Source of the DNA: Piscibacillus halophilus
GTDB taxonomy: Bacteria; Bacillota; Bacilli; Bacillales; Alkalibacillaceae
Direction of reading: 5' to 3'
Assembly (NCBI RefSeq): GCF_900110685.1
Contig: NZ_FOES01000002.1
Coordinates: forward strand, 1 to 64,000
Length of the DNA: 64,000 nt
Shown: positions 54,605 to 63,437 of the stretch, piece after piece
Numbering within the stretch: position 1 is the first letter of the stretch
Layout: each line of letters begins with the position of its first letter
The notes under the pieces: model-generated
What the model was told of the DNA's origin: nothing
Databases searched by the model: none
Seen by the model: the letters and a program-made list of their open reading frames with translations, nothing else
Program-made: the position numbers and the translations under genes

Positions 54605-54942
54605 ACTTCATTCTCCTTTTTCGTCCATCGGTTTTGATCTCTATCTTCAATTTTAGACATACTTATATCAAATGCTTCAGATAAATCAATATCTAACGAG
54701 TTAGCAAATGTTATGAGGACAAAAAATAAATCCCCTAATTCCTCTTCGATTAACTTGTCTTTTTCAGTACTCTTTTTAGGCTTTTCACCGTAATGATGGT
54801 TCACCTCGCGAGCTAGCTCCCCTAATTCTTCAGATAATCGAGCCATCATAGCTAAGGGTGAAAAATAACCTTCTTCAAATTGACTAATAAAATCATCGAC
54901 TCTTTTTTGCATGATTTGAATATCTTGTTTCGAGTTCGTCAT
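54601..54942 (-). CDS. ypjD: MazG-like nucleotide pyrophosphohydrolase YpjD
   Basis: A 113-residue house-cleaning enzyme that hydrolyses non-canonical NTPs. The MazG signature is clear: ARLSEELGELAREVNH with ExxE, then LIEEELGDLFFVLITFAN with EExxD. ATG 54942 is chosen because AAAGG lies 8 bases upstream; an ATG three bases earlier (54945) and a GTG at 54951 are also possible. It opens the ypjD-dapB-mgsA-bshA-cca-birA-pan cluster. Confidence 0.9.
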   Translation of the reverse strand: MTNSKQDIQIMQKRVDDFISQFEEGYFSPLAMMARLSEELGELAREVNHHYGEKPKKSTEKDKLIEEELGDLFFVLITFANSLDIDLSEAFDISMSKIEDRDQNRWTKKENEV

Positions 54943-55017
54943 CATAATCACCTTTCTAATTGCCTAACCTAATGGTAGCTAAATCCAACAATTTTGACAA
55001 ATCTTTTTGTTTATATA

Positions 55018-55046
55018 TTGAACCAAAAATATCCATTGACTATAAT
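55018..55046 (+). promoter_or_regulatory. SigA promoter of ypjC
   Basis: TTGAAC and TATAAT separated by exactly 17 bases, 33 bases before the gene start: a near-consensus housekeeping promoter. Confidence 0.75.
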
Positions 55047-55079
55047 ATGGTGTGATGTGTTGTAAAAAGGAGGGAGCAA

Positions 55080-55949
55080 ATGAAATATAATATCAAATTT
55101 AAAAATATATTCTTTATTCTATTAGGATCTGCTATATTTTCATTTGGAATTGTTAATTTTAACATGGAAAATAACTTAGCAGAAGGTGGATTTACAGGCA
55201 TTACCCTTTTATTATACTTTATGTTTTCTTTAGATCCTGGGCTTATGAACTTAGTATTGAACATTCCCGTTTTCTTTATTGGTTGGAGATTATTAGGTGC
55301 AACGACATTTATATATACAGTACTAGGAACGGTGGCTGTTTCAATATTTTTATGGATATTTCAAATTTTCCCTTTAGAATTTTCATTAAGAAATGATATG
55401 ACTTTAGCAGCGTTGTTCGCAGGAACCTTTATTGGTGTTGGGCTAGGTATCATTTTCCGATATGGCGGGACGACAGGCGGAGTCGATATTATCGCAAGAC
55501 TTGTTCATAAATATGTTGGATGGAGTATGGGACGAACGATGTTTTTATTTGATGCAATCGTCATCATTTCATCGATTGTCTTATATTTAAAGCCCATTCA
55601 GGGGATGTACACACTTGTTGCAGTCTTCATCGCTGCAAGAGTGATTGATTTTATCCAAGAAGGTGCTTATACTGCGCGTGGCGCCATGATTATTTCAAAT
55701 CAAAGTCAAGCCATAGCAAAGCACATCCTTAAACATATGGACCGGGGTGTTACAGTTTTAAATGGTAGTGGCAGCTTTACTGGTGAGGAACGAAATGTCT
55801 TATACTGTGTTGTTGGCAGAAATGAGATCGTCAAACTAAAGGAAATTATCAATGAGATTGATCCCCATGCATTCGTAGCCGTCACTTCTGTGCATGATGT
55901 ATTAGGGGAAGGATTTACATTAGACGAAAATAAAAAGCCACTCACATGA
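55080..55949 (+). CDS. ypjC: YitT-family membrane protein YpjC
   Basis: 289 residues: five to six membrane helices forming the YitT domain (SAIFSFGIVNFNMENNLAEGGFTG, RYGGTTGGVDIIARL) and a soluble C-terminal DUF2179 domain (about 205-280; RGVTVLNGSGSFTGEERNVLYCVV). Members are proposed transporters of unknown substrate. AGGAGGGAG precedes ATG 55080. It is the only plus-strand gene in this block and has its own strong promoter and terminator. Confidence 0.9.
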   Translation: MKYNIKFKNIFFILLGSAIFSFGIVNFNMENNLAEGGFTGITLLLYFMFSLDPGLMNLVLNIPVFFIGWRLLGATTFIYTVLGTVAVSIFLWIFQIFPLEFSLRNDMTLAALFAGTFIGVGLGIIFRYGGTTGGVDIIARLVHKYVGWSMGRTMFLFDAIVIISSIVLYLKPIQGMYTLVAVFIAARVIDFIQEGAYTARGAMIISNQSQAIAKHILKHMDRGVTVLNGSGSFTGEERNVLYCVVGRNEIVKLKEIINEIDPHAFVAVTSVHDVLGEGFTLDENKKPLT

Positions 55950-55974
55950 CTTTATACACTCGTAGAAACTATAA

Positions 55975-56010
55975 ATCACCAGTAATGATTTTAAAATCAT
56001 TACTGGTGAT
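55975..56010. terminator. Bidirectional terminator (18-bp inverted repeat)
   Basis: ATCACCAGTAATGATTTT and its exact complement meet without a spacer, giving a 16-bp stem with a 4-base loop, followed by TTCTTTAT; convergent genes lie on either side. Confidence 0.85.
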
Positions 56011-56040
56011 TCTTTATAATATTACTATTAAACGTTTTAC

Positions 56041-56721
56041 TTATTCATTCATGTGTAAAAACATTAACACAAATCGAACGAGCTCCATTAAGGCGACAAC
56101 GGCAGCTGCTACATATGTTAGAGCTGCAGCATTTAATACCTTTTTAGTCTCAGGGTGTTCTGAACTCGTTATGACACCAGATGATACAAGTTGATCCATA
56201 GCTCGATTTGAAGCATTAAATTCAACTGGTAATGTTACAAGCTGGAAAAGGACAGCAAAAGCCATAAATACAATACCAATACCGACTAAGCCAGTTGCCC
56301 CTAATATAATACCAGCTAAAATTAAAAAGAATGACATGTTTGATCCTAAACTTGCAACAGGGACTAATGCGTGTCTAAAACGTAAAAATGCGTATTCTTC
56401 AGCGTCTTGAATAGCGTGTCCGACCTCATGAGCTGCAATCGCTGCTGCAGCCTTTGAATGTTGATGATAGTTATGGGATGATAGTCGAACAACCTTCTTA
56501 CGCGGATCATAATGGTCACTTAAAAATCCTTTTGTTTCTTCGACACGGACATCGTATATACCATTTTCCTGTAATATTCTTCTTGCGACATCCGCCCCTG
56601 ACATACCTGAAGAGTTAGGAACTTTCATATATTTTTTGTAAGTATTTTTTACTTTACTTTGGGCCCACAAAGGCAAGATCAAAAGGATCGCAAAGTAAAT
56701 GAGAAAAGATCCCATCCCCAT
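56041..56721 (-). CDS. Zinc metallopeptidase, YugP family
   Basis: A 226-residue integral membrane protease. Zinc motif HEVGHAIQDAEEY near residue 97, preceded by VVRLSSHNYHQHSKAAAAIA; three to four membrane helices (at 5-20, 120-140, 145-170 and near the C-terminus). Substrates are unknown. GGAGG precedes the ATG. In B. subtilis yugP lies elsewhere; here it is between ypjC and ypjA. Confidence 0.9.
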   Translation of the reverse strand: MGMGSFLIYFAILLILPLWAQSKVKNTYKKYMKVPNSSGMSGADVARRILQENGIYDVRVEETKGFLSDHYDPRKKVVRLSSHNYHQHSKAAAAIAAHEVGHAIQDAEEYAFLRFRHALVPVASLGSNMSFFLILAGIILGATGLVGIGIVFMAFAVLFQLVTLPVEFNASNRAMDQLVSSGVITSSEHPETKKVLNAAALTYVAAAVVALMELVRFVLMFLHMNE

Positions 56722-56760
56722 TTTGGCATTCCTCCATTTCTTTTTCTCTATTTAATAATT

Positions 56761-56940
56761 TTAATCTTCAGGTTCATTTTTATCAACAAAATTGCTCTCT
56801 TCTGTCACGTGGTTGTAACGTTTCCATGCAACATATGTTAAAGTGAGTAATACACTTCCAAATACAATTAATATGGTAAGAAACATTCCACTTGCGGAAG
56901 AGTGCGTCATGATCAGAGAGTGTTCAAAGGTGTTAAACAT
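56761..56940 (-). CDS. Small single-pass membrane protein, 59 aa (ypjB slot)
   Basis: ATG 56940 follows GGAGGG by 7 bases; the longer frame to 57012 has no such site. The peptide starts MFNTFEHSLIMTHSSASG, has one membrane helix (MFLTILIVFGSVLLTLTYVAW) and a charged tail KRYNHVTEESNFVDKNEPED. It is 28 bases downstream of ypjA, where B. subtilis has the larger ypjB. The helix followed by WKRY resembles what I recall of the C-terminal anchor of YpjB, so it may be a reduced relative; that is inference. Confidence 0.65.
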   Translation of the reverse strand: MFNTFEHSLIMTHSSASGMFLTILIVFGSVLLTLTYVAWKRYNHVTEESNFVDKNEPED

Positions 56941-56968
56941 AGATGACCCTCCACGAACTTTTTCTATA

Positions 56969-57568
56969 TTATATTGCTCGTGGGGTTGTATTCGAACGTT
57001 GTCCCATTCCATATTTATAGACTAACCAAATAGAGAGTAAACTTAACCAAAATGTGAAATAACCAATATGTGACATATACTGATTAAGTGAACCGTATAT
57101 AGGCATCATTCCATATACATAATCAATAACATCGTTATGTAAAGTCCAAACTCCAGCAATTACTAAATGAATTAATTCAATTGTGTAAAAAGATGCATAT
57201 AACAAGCCTTGTATGGCCATGGCACCATGAGAGGCAATTAACATTAAGCCAGCAGGTGTTGTGTGACCGACCTCAATAAACGTTAATATGTTCATGACAA
57301 CAGCCCATACCCCATATTTAAATAAAGTAAGCATGGCTAATGCCTCAAACAATTTAAAATTTTTCCCCATAAGGAATCCAATCAATACAATTACAAAAAA
57401 CAAGGAGGCTGTCGGACTATCTGGTACAAAAGGTATAAAATGTAGTGGAGTTTGTACTAGCTGATATTCATACCAAATGTAACCATAAATCGTACCCAAT
57501 ATATTAATTATGAGTAGAAGGATTAGAAAAGTACGATCCATTAATAAAAATTTGATCTTCATGAGCAT
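56969..57568 (-). CDS. ypjA: YpjA, DUF1405 membrane protein
   Basis: A 199-residue protein with about five membrane helices. Motifs FIPFVPDSPTASLFFVIVL and KYGVWAVVMNIL are typical of DUF1405; the function is unknown. AAGGTG precedes the ATG. It follows the qcr operon on the same strand after a terminator, as in B. subtilis, suggesting a link with the respiratory genes. Confidence 0.88.
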   Translation of the reverse strand: MLMKIKFLLMDRTFLILLLIINILGTIYGYIWYEYQLVQTPLHFIPFVPDSPTASLFFVIVLIGFLMGKNFKLFEALAMLTLFKYGVWAVVMNILTFIEVGHTTPAGLMLIASHGAMAIQGLLYASFYTIELIHLVIAGVWTLHNDVIDYVYGMMPIYGSLNQYMSHIGYFTFWLSLLSIWLVYKYGMGQRSNTTPRAI

Positions 57569-57589
57569 ATTATCACCTTAATTATATTA

Positions 57590-57624
57590 AAAAGCTGACT
57601 TGCTTATGACACAAGTCAGCTTTT
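57590..57624 (-). terminator. Terminator of the qcr operon
   Basis: AAAAGCTGACTTG pairs with CAAGTCAGCTTTT around a 9-base loop, 4 bases past the qcrC stop. Confidence 0.85.
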
Positions 57625-57627
57625 ATC

Positions 57628-58440
57628 TTAGTGTGAATCTTCTTCAGAGTCTTCACCCTCACCTGCTGCCTGTTCATTTGTAGATACAATGAATTCAGCA
57701 AGTTGGTTTAATTCTTCATCAGTACCATCGAACTGATCAGATGGCATCTCACCGATACCATTTTGTGCTATATCTTTAATCTGATCTTCGTTATAAGGAA
57801 TTCCAACTAATGACGGTCCTAAACCTGGGTTACCTTGTAAGGAATCACCATGACAAGAGAGACAGTTATTCGCAAATACTTCGTAACCTGGATGTTCCTC
57901 ATCAATTTCAACATCCGGTACAGCTTCGACGGAATAATCTGCTCTTTCATCCCAATTTACGTGAGCAGCTGATTTGTATGTTAACCAAATAGTCGCCGCA
58001 ACACCTAGAATCATAAGTCCTGTCGCAATAGGACGCTTAGATGGTTTACGATCCGGTCCAACATCTAAGAACGGTGCTAATAGTAATGCACCAAATCCTA
58101 ACCCCGGAATAATGACCGTACCGATTACAACATATTCAGCTGCTGCGTACTCATATTTCAGTAATTCATAAAGGAATAAGAAATACCAGTCCGGTAATGG
58201 TATATAAGATGAGTTATTTGGATCAGCTTGTTGTTCTAATGGAGAAGGTGCAGCTGCTACTAAACATAAAAATCCAATTAAGAAAACAGCACCTACTAAC
58301 CATTCTTTCAATAAGAAGTTTGGCCAAAAAGCTTCCGTTCTACCAGGATATTCTGAATAGTCTTTTGGAATTTTATTTCGACTTTCTTTATCAGGAACAC
58401 GGGAGTCCCCGACGAACTTCATTCCTTTACCTCTTTGCAC
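57628..58440 (-). CDS. qcrC: Menaquinol:cytochrome c reductase cytochrome b/c subunit
   Basis: Fusion of the subunit IV part of cytochrome b (three helices; PLPDWYFLFLYELLKYE) with a C-terminal cytochrome c domain. Haem is bound at CLSCHG near 195, with the axial Met in GEMPSDQFDG. GTG 58440 after GGAGGG is chosen, giving MQRGKGMKFVGDS, the usual QcrC start. The tail is acidic (EGEDSEEDSH). It belongs to the qcrA-qcrB-qcrC operon of the bacterial bc complex. Confidence 0.95.
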   Translation of the reverse strand: MQRGKGMKFVGDSRVPDKESRNKIPKDYSEYPGRTEAFWPNFLLKEWLVGAVFLIGFLCLVAAAPSPLEQQADPNNSSYIPLPDWYFLFLYELLKYEYAAAEYVVIGTVIIPGLGFGALLLAPFLDVGPDRKPSKRPIATGLMILGVAATIWLTYKSAAHVNWDERADYSVEAVPDVEIDEEHPGYEVFANNCLSCHGDSLQGNPGLGPSLVGIPYNEDQIKDIAQNGIGEMPSDQFDGTDEELNQLAEFIVSTNEQAAGEGEDSEEDSH

Positions 58441-58475
58441 TGTGTTCCCTCCTTTTCATGACATGGAATTAAATC

Positions 58476-59150
58476 TTATAGTGGTCCAGAAATACCTTGA
58501 CGTCTAATCATAATAAAGTGCGCACCCATTAAAGCGAACAGGGCTGCTGGCAGGAAGAAAACATGTATCGCAAAGAACCTTGCTAATGTCTTTGCACCTA
58601 CAATTTCTGGATCACCAGCTAGTAGTGTCTTCAAGTCTCCACCAATATATGGAACACTTTCAGCAATCTCAAGTCCTACTTGAGTTGCGAAAAACGCTTT
58701 GTTGTCCCAAGGCAATAGATAACCTGTAAAACCTAACCCTAGCATTACGAAAAATAATAGAACACCTACGATCCAGTTTAGTTCACGTGGTTTCTTATAA
58801 GCACCTTGGAAGAATACACGTAATGTATGTAAGAAAATCATTACGATAACAACACTCGCTCCCCAGTGGTGCATCCCTCTTACAATTTGTCCATGAGCGA
58901 CTTGAGTTTGTAAGTATTTAACCGATTCCCATGCATTAACGATATCTGGAACATAGTACATCGTTAAGAACATACCAGATAAAACCTGAATTACAGTTAC
59001 GAAAAACGTCAGTCCACCAAAGCAATAAACAAATGCCGAGAAATGGTGAGCTGGGTTTACGTGCTCTGGCACTTCGTGGTCAGCGATATCTCGCCAAATA
59101 GGCGTAATATCTAATCGCTCATCAATCCAGTCGTACAATTTATGCAGCAT
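58476..59150 (-). CDS. qcrB: Menaquinol:cytochrome c reductase cytochrome b subunit
   Basis: The short cytochrome b6-type subunit with four membrane helices. Haem-binding His pairs are visible in HHFSAFVYC and GMHHWGAS with HTLRVF and FAIHVFFLPA; the quinol-site region GYLLPWDNKAFFAT is intact. 224 residues, as in B. subtilis. It follows qcrA by 3 bases and precedes qcrC by 35. Confidence 0.96.
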   Translation of the reverse strand: MLHKLYDWIDERLDITPIWRDIADHEVPEHVNPAHHFSAFVYCFGGLTFFVTVIQVLSGMFLTMYYVPDIVNAWESVKYLQTQVAHGQIVRGMHHWGASVVIVMIFLHTLRVFFQGAYKKPRELNWIVGVLLFFVMLGLGFTGYLLPWDNKAFFATQVGLEIAESVPYIGGDLKTLLAGDPEIVGAKTLARFFAIHVFFLPAALFALMGAHFIMIRRQGISGPL

Positions 59151-59153
59151 CTA

Positions 59154-59663
59154 TTACGCCCCCTTTCTTGATTTCGCTTTACCTAGTAATAATTTTCCAT
59201 CTTCAATTCTATACTCATACGCATGTAATGGTTCCGTCGGTGGTGTATTTGGTAAGTTTTCACCGAGCTTGTTATATCGACCATCATGACATGGGCAGTA
59301 GAATTGGTCAGGATATTCTTCATTAGAATTCCAGTCAACCACACACCCTAAGTGAGTACATACTGGTGATAACGCGAGGATTTCATCTTCCTCAGTTCTA
59401 AAAATCCAAGCTGTATGTTCTGCTTGAGATTCATACCAACCATCTACTTGGTCAGTGGAGAACGTTTTACGTTGAGGTTCATTCGTGATTTCGTCTACAT
59501 CCATAACATAAACAAAATCAGTTTCTTTTTCACCTTTAAGTAACGGATCAACCGCAAAACCTACCATTGGGGCAATCATAGCTGCACCCATGAATCCTCC
59601 GACACCAGTTAATGTGTAGTTCAAAAATTGTCGACGCGATACTTGGTTTTTCTTATCAGTCAT
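59154..59663 (-). CDS. qcrA: Rieske iron-sulfur subunit of menaquinol:cytochrome c reductase
   Basis: Carries electrons from menaquinol to cytochrome c. The [2Fe-2S] ligands are in CTHLGC and CPCHDG. The N-terminus has a twin-arginine signal, SRRQFLNYTLTG, followed by a hydrophobic anchor, indicating Tat export; tatA, tatA and tatC are at 21-22 kb. ATG 59663 sits 5 bases after GGGGGG and AAAG; the 59687 start is less likely. First gene of the qcr operon. Confidence 0.95.
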   Translation of the reverse strand: MTDKKNQVSRRQFLNYTLTGVGGFMGAAMIAPMVGFAVDPLLKGEKETDFVYVMDVDEITNEPQRKTFSTDQVDGWYESQAEHTAWIFRTEEDEILALSPVCTHLGCVVDWNSNEEYPDQFYCPCHDGRYNKLGENLPNTPPTEPLHAYEYRIEDGKLLLGKAKSRKGA

Positions 59664-59764
59664 GTCTTTCCCCCCTCTATTCATCAATTACAACGAACAG
59701 GGTATTGATGATACACATATTTATTAGGACAATACAATGATAGCGTAATCCTCAAAAGTGGTCA

Positions 59765-59794
59765 ATAAAAACCACATTTTAGATGAAAAAATGT
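59765..59794 (-). terminator. Terminator after ypiF
   Basis: On the minus strand ACATTTT and AAAATGT pair around a 7-base loop, followed by GGTTTTTATT. Confidence 0.65.
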
Positions 59795-59799
59795 CATAA

Positions 59800-60267
59800 T
59801 TAATCCTCCCAACTATCTTTTATTAATGATTGTATTTCCTTAACTTGTGATTGAACTAATTGTTGCGTTTCCTGTTGGTTTAAATCAGTATCAGACATAG
59901 CAGGAATCCAAATTAGCTCAGCTTCCATATCTTTGGTTATTTTTCTCCACTTATTATCTGAAGTTATAAGAAAAATATATTTAAAAGGTTGATGTTCCAA
60001 ATGTACTAAAAGGTTTTGTAAACGACCTTTTTCGTCTTCTTGTATTTTGTCTGATTTCAAGTAGTTATATTCAGGTAAGACAAAAACACGTCCCTTTAAC
60101 TCATTTTCTATTTGACTTACGTATAATTGAATTAAGTCTTTTTGAACAGATAATTGTAATAAGTCTTGATCTGATTTAAATGTGTAAGGGATTAATGGAA
60201 GGATAGCTGTATCAATATACTCTTTCGCTTGTGTATATTGTTTTATATCTGAACTAATATATTTCAT
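59800..60267 (-). CDS. ypiF: YpiF, DUF2487 family protein
   Basis: A 155-residue soluble protein of unknown function. YISSDIKQYTQAKEYIDTAILPLIPYTF at the start region (read in parts) and VFVLPEYNYL are typical of DUF2487. It is conserved just before qcrA in bacilli. AGGAG lies before the ATG. It is 10 bases downstream of ypiB. Confidence 0.85.
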   Translation of the reverse strand: MKYISSDIKQYTQAKEYIDTAILPLIPYTFKSDQDLLQLSVQKDLIQLYVSQIENELKGRVFVLPEYNYLKSDKIQEDEKGRLQNLLVHLEHQPFKYIFLITSDNKWRKITKDMEAELIWIPAMSDTDLNQQETQQLVQSQVKEIQSLIKDSWED

Positions 60268-60277
60268 ATAAAAACTC

Positions 60278-60832
60278 CTAGGATTTATATTTCTTGCTTT
60301 CCATTAAATCTTTAAGTTCTTTACTCCATTTATTGAAGGATTGAACATCTCCAATATCCAAAGCGTAATCAATTTTATTCTTAAGAATGTTGATTTTAGA
60401 ATGATGAGAAGATTCTTCTAAAATGTTCTCTAAAAGAATGTAATCTTCATTTTCTAAATAGTAATCATCAGGTAAATATGGGTTGTCTTCCAATACTTCA
60501 GCATATTCAACAGATTGTCTATTCCCATCAAATATAATTTCAACATACATTGTTTCATCTGGGTTAAGCCTGATATCGTGAAATGCTTTATCAACGTCTG
60601 TGGTCACAACATGATCTTTATAGTATCTGAAGGGTCTTTTTACTTCGTCATCAGTAGAAATAATGATACTTCGAGGACATAAATGTGCCTCAAATACAAA
60701 ATGAATATTCTGTAGAATGTGTTCACGTTTTAAAATATACTCAAGTAACCATACCATTTCACGACGCTCTGTTTTGTAATTGTCTAAATACCATTTAATA
60801 AAGACTCTCTTTTGATTGGTTGATACACCCAT
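60278..60832 (-). CDS. ypiB: YpiB, UPF0302 family protein
   Basis: A 184-residue protein of the UPF0302 (YpiB) family: KRVFIKWYLDNYKTERREMVW at the N-terminal side, EAHLCPRSIIIST, and the C-terminal short IDEAL-type motif region INILKNKIDYALDIGDV. ATG 60832 is favoured, with GAGGGTG upstream; GTG 60841 overlaps that site. Function unknown. It lies in the conserved ypiA-ypiB-ypiF order. Confidence 0.88.
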   Translation of the reverse strand: MGVSTNQKRVFIKWYLDNYKTERREMVWLLEYILKREHILQNIHFVFEAHLCPRSIIISTDDEVKRPFRYYKDHVVTTDVDKAFHDIRLNPDETMYVEIIFDGNRQSVEYAEVLEDNPYLPDDYYLENEDYILLENILEESSHHSKINILKNKIDYALDIGDVQSFNKWSKELKDLMESKKYKS

Positions 60833-60846
60833 AGCCTTCACCCTCT

Positions 60847-62103
60847 TTATAGTCCACCCTGTAATCGATGTACAAAATCTTTTGTATCAGCGTCCTCAGG
60901 GTTTTGATTTAGATATTCTTTCAACATACTAATCGCTTTTTCCATCTGTCCTTCTTCTATTAAGAAGTAACCATATTCTTTTAAGAAATCCGTATCATTA
61001 TGATAAGTTAAGTAAGCTTTTTCAAAAGATTTTCTTGCTTTATCAAATTTTTCTAGTTCATTGTATACTTGTCCTGCCCTCCAATCTAAAATTTCTGGAT
61101 AAGGCTCGAACTTCATTAATTCTTCCACTAATTTTTTAGCATCATTCCACTCATCACGTGATTCGTAAATATTGATTAACTCTTCAATTGCTTTTTCGTG
61201 ACCAGGATCTAGTGATATAGCCTCTTTTAGGTAGCTTTTAGCTTCTTCAATATTATTTTGCTTTAACTCATTGCGTGCAATGGTAATATATAAGTCAATG
61301 TTATATTCATCTTTCTTAAGTCCTTTTTTCAGAATATCATTTGCAGCATCCATCACGCCTTCTTCTTCATAAGCTTTAGCTAAATAAGGATAAACACTCG
61401 TGTAATCTGGATCTAAATCAATTAAGTCATTCCAAGCTTTAATCGAGATATCATAGCGTTCTAATTGAAAAGCCGTATAACCATATTTAAATAGTTGATC
61501 TGGTTCCTTTAACTCTAATTCCTGATAGAACGTTAAAGCATTCTCCCATTTTCCGACTGAAGCATAACATTCAGCTAGGCGTTCATGTATGCTTACAAGT
61601 GGAAATTCACCTTCGTGGGATTGTATTTTTTCATAGTGATCAAGTGCTTTATGAAATTCTCCATTATGAAAAGCCAGTTCTGCTATACCAAAGTCTATTA
61701 AATAGTTATCGGGTTGTAATTCTTTTGCCTGTAACAGCTTTTGTTCTGCCACTTCATTTAAACCTTGAGACTGATAAATATCTGCTAAAATCATTAATGC
61801 ATTGATATAGTCAGGGTCATCGGGCTCTATACTTTCTATTAAGTCCAAGGCTTCAGTGTCCATTTCTAAATCTATATATATATCAGCTAGCTGAAACTTA
61901 ATTTGGTGATCATCCGGATACGTGCGGTGTAGCTCTTCAAATAAACGTCTAGCTTCATCTAAAAAGCCCCACTGTTGAAGTAATTCTGCAACCGAAAATT
62001 GATCTTGCTCACTGATCTCGTTTGCATTCTCCATTAAGTGATTGACCGCTTCATTGACATTGCCTGCATCATAAAGCTCAAGTGCTTCAGTTATTGGATC
62101 CAT
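60847..62103 (-). CDS. ypiA: Tetratricopeptide-repeat protein YpiA
   Basis: A 418-residue cytoplasmic protein built of about eleven to twelve TPR units (for example LFEELHRTYPDDHQIKFQLAD and YLKEAISLDPGHEKAIEELI), so a protein-interaction scaffold. There is no catalytic domain. It precedes ypiB by about 14 bases and follows aroA on the same strand, as in B. subtilis. GAGGGAA precedes the ATG. Confidence 0.92.
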   Translation of the reverse strand: MDPITEALELYDAGNVNEAVNHLMENANEISEQDQFSVAELLQQWGFLDEARRLFEELHRTYPDDHQIKFQLADIYIDLEMDTEALDLIESIEPDDPDYINALMILADIYQSQGLNEVAEQKLLQAKELQPDNYLIDFGIAELAFHNGEFHKALDHYEKIQSHEGEFPLVSIHERLAECYASVGKWENALTFYQELELKEPDQLFKYGYTAFQLERYDISIKAWNDLIDLDPDYTSVYPYLAKAYEEEGVMDAANDILKKGLKKDEYNIDLYITIARNELKQNNIEEAKSYLKEAISLDPGHEKAIEELINIYESRDEWNDAKKLVEELMKFEPYPEILDWRAGQVYNELEKFDKARKSFEKAYLTYHNDTDFLKEYGYFLIEEGQMEKAISMLKEYLNQNPEDADTKDFVHRLQGGL

Positions 62104-62155
62104 TTATTTCCCTCCAACAATATAACCATTATTTGTCATAATCATTATACAATAG

Positions 62156-63436
62156 TTATTTTAAAATTTGATTCAATTCGTCAAAAAATCCTGGATACGA
62201 AATACTTATACAGTCAGGATTATTTAAGCGAACCGGAGAACTCGTTATTAATGAAGCTATTGACGCCATCATAGCTATTCTGTGATCTCCATATGTATCA
62301 ATTTCAGAACCAAATAGCTCATTTCCACCATTGATCACCATTCCTTGGGGTGTTTCTTCGATTTGGGCACCTAATTTCTTTAAAGTTTCAACGGTGGACT
62401 TAATTCTATTTGATTCTTTATATTTCAGTTCTTCAATATGATTAATTTCCATACTTCCATTAACTTGAGTAGCAATTAATGCGAGTAACGGGACTTCATC
62501 AACTAAAGTAGCTACTTCATCTGCCTTTAATTCAGTCGCTTTTAGATTAGGAGAATAGCGTATCTGTAAATCACCCACAGGCTCATCACCTTCATACCTC
62601 CTAATCGTTGAATTAATCATAGCGCCCATTCTTTTAAGAACTTGGATCAAACCAGTTCTTGTTGGATTTAAACCTACATTTTCAATAATCAAATCACTAT
62701 TAGGAACTATAACAGCCCCAGCAATCCAAAATGCCGCTGAGGATATATCACCTGGAACATGTACGGTTGCCCCGTGCAATGTTTGTTGGCCATTAATAGT
62801 GATGCTTTGATCATCCCTATAAACTGTTCCTCCAAAAAGTGGCAGCATGCGTTCTGTATGATCCCTTGTTATATTGGGCTCAATTACAGTGGTCTTACCG
62901 TTAGTTAACAATCCAGCTAGTAAAACTGCAGATTTAACCTGAGCACTATCAACTGGTAACGTATATTGGATTGGTTGTAAACCTCCACCATGGATAATCA
63001 TAGGTAAAGTGTTTTGTTGAGATACGATGTTAGCCCCCATTTTATGAAGTGGTTCAATAACTCGGCCCATTGGTCTCTTACTTAAAGAATCATCACCTAT
63101 TAGGTTGGTCTTCATAGGTAAAGCTGATAATATTCCGCATATTAACCTTACCGTCGTACCAGAGTTTCCCATATTAAGAGGTGCATCGGGTTGCTTCAAT
63201 CCATTGATTCCATGACCATTAACCTTAACATTTGTCCCGTTTTTTTGGATCTTGACTCCTAATTTTTCAAAAGCGTTAATCGTTCTTAAGCTATCTTCTG
63301 ATTCTAGAAAATTATGAACTATAGTCTCACCTTTAGCCAATGAGCCTAACATGATTGAGCGATGTGAGATGGATTTGTCACCTGGCACTTCGATTGTGCC
63401 AACTAAACGTTTCCCCTCGTTATAAAGTGTTTTCAT
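62156..63436 (-). CDS. aroA: 3-phosphoshikimate 1-carboxyvinyltransferase (EPSP synthase)
   Basis: Joins shikimate-3-phosphate and PEP in aromatic amino-acid synthesis. Key motifs: PGDKSISHRSIMLG near residue 15, NMGNSGTTVRLICGIL, SAQVKSAVLLAGL and DELTDEV-type ADEVATLVDEVPLLALIA, with RIKESDR-type YKESNRIK. ATG 63436 is preferred (AAAGGA 9 bases upstream), giving 426 residues. It follows aroB by one base. In B. subtilis (gene named aroE) trp, hisC and tyrA lie between; here they are absent. Confidence 0.95.
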   Translation of the reverse strand: MKTLYNEGKRLVGTIEVPGDKSISHRSIMLGSLAKGETIVHNFLESEDSLRTINAFEKLGVKIQKNGTNVKVNGHGINGLKQPDAPLNMGNSGTTVRLICGILSALPMKTNLIGDDSLSKRPMGRVIEPLHKMGANIVSQQNTLPMIIHGGGLQPIQYTLPVDSAQVKSAVLLAGLLTNGKTTVIEPNITRDHTERMLPLFGGTVYRDDQSITINGQQTLHGATVHVPGDISSAAFWIAGAVIVPNSDLIIENVGLNPTRTGLIQVLKRMGAMINSTIRRYEGDEPVGDLQIRYSPNLKATELKADEVATLVDEVPLLALIATQVNGSMEINHIEELKYKESNRIKSTVETLKKLGAQIEETPQGMVINGGNELFGSEIDTYGDHRIAMMASIASLITSSPVRLNNPDCISISYPGFFDELNQILK

Positions 63437-63437
63437 A

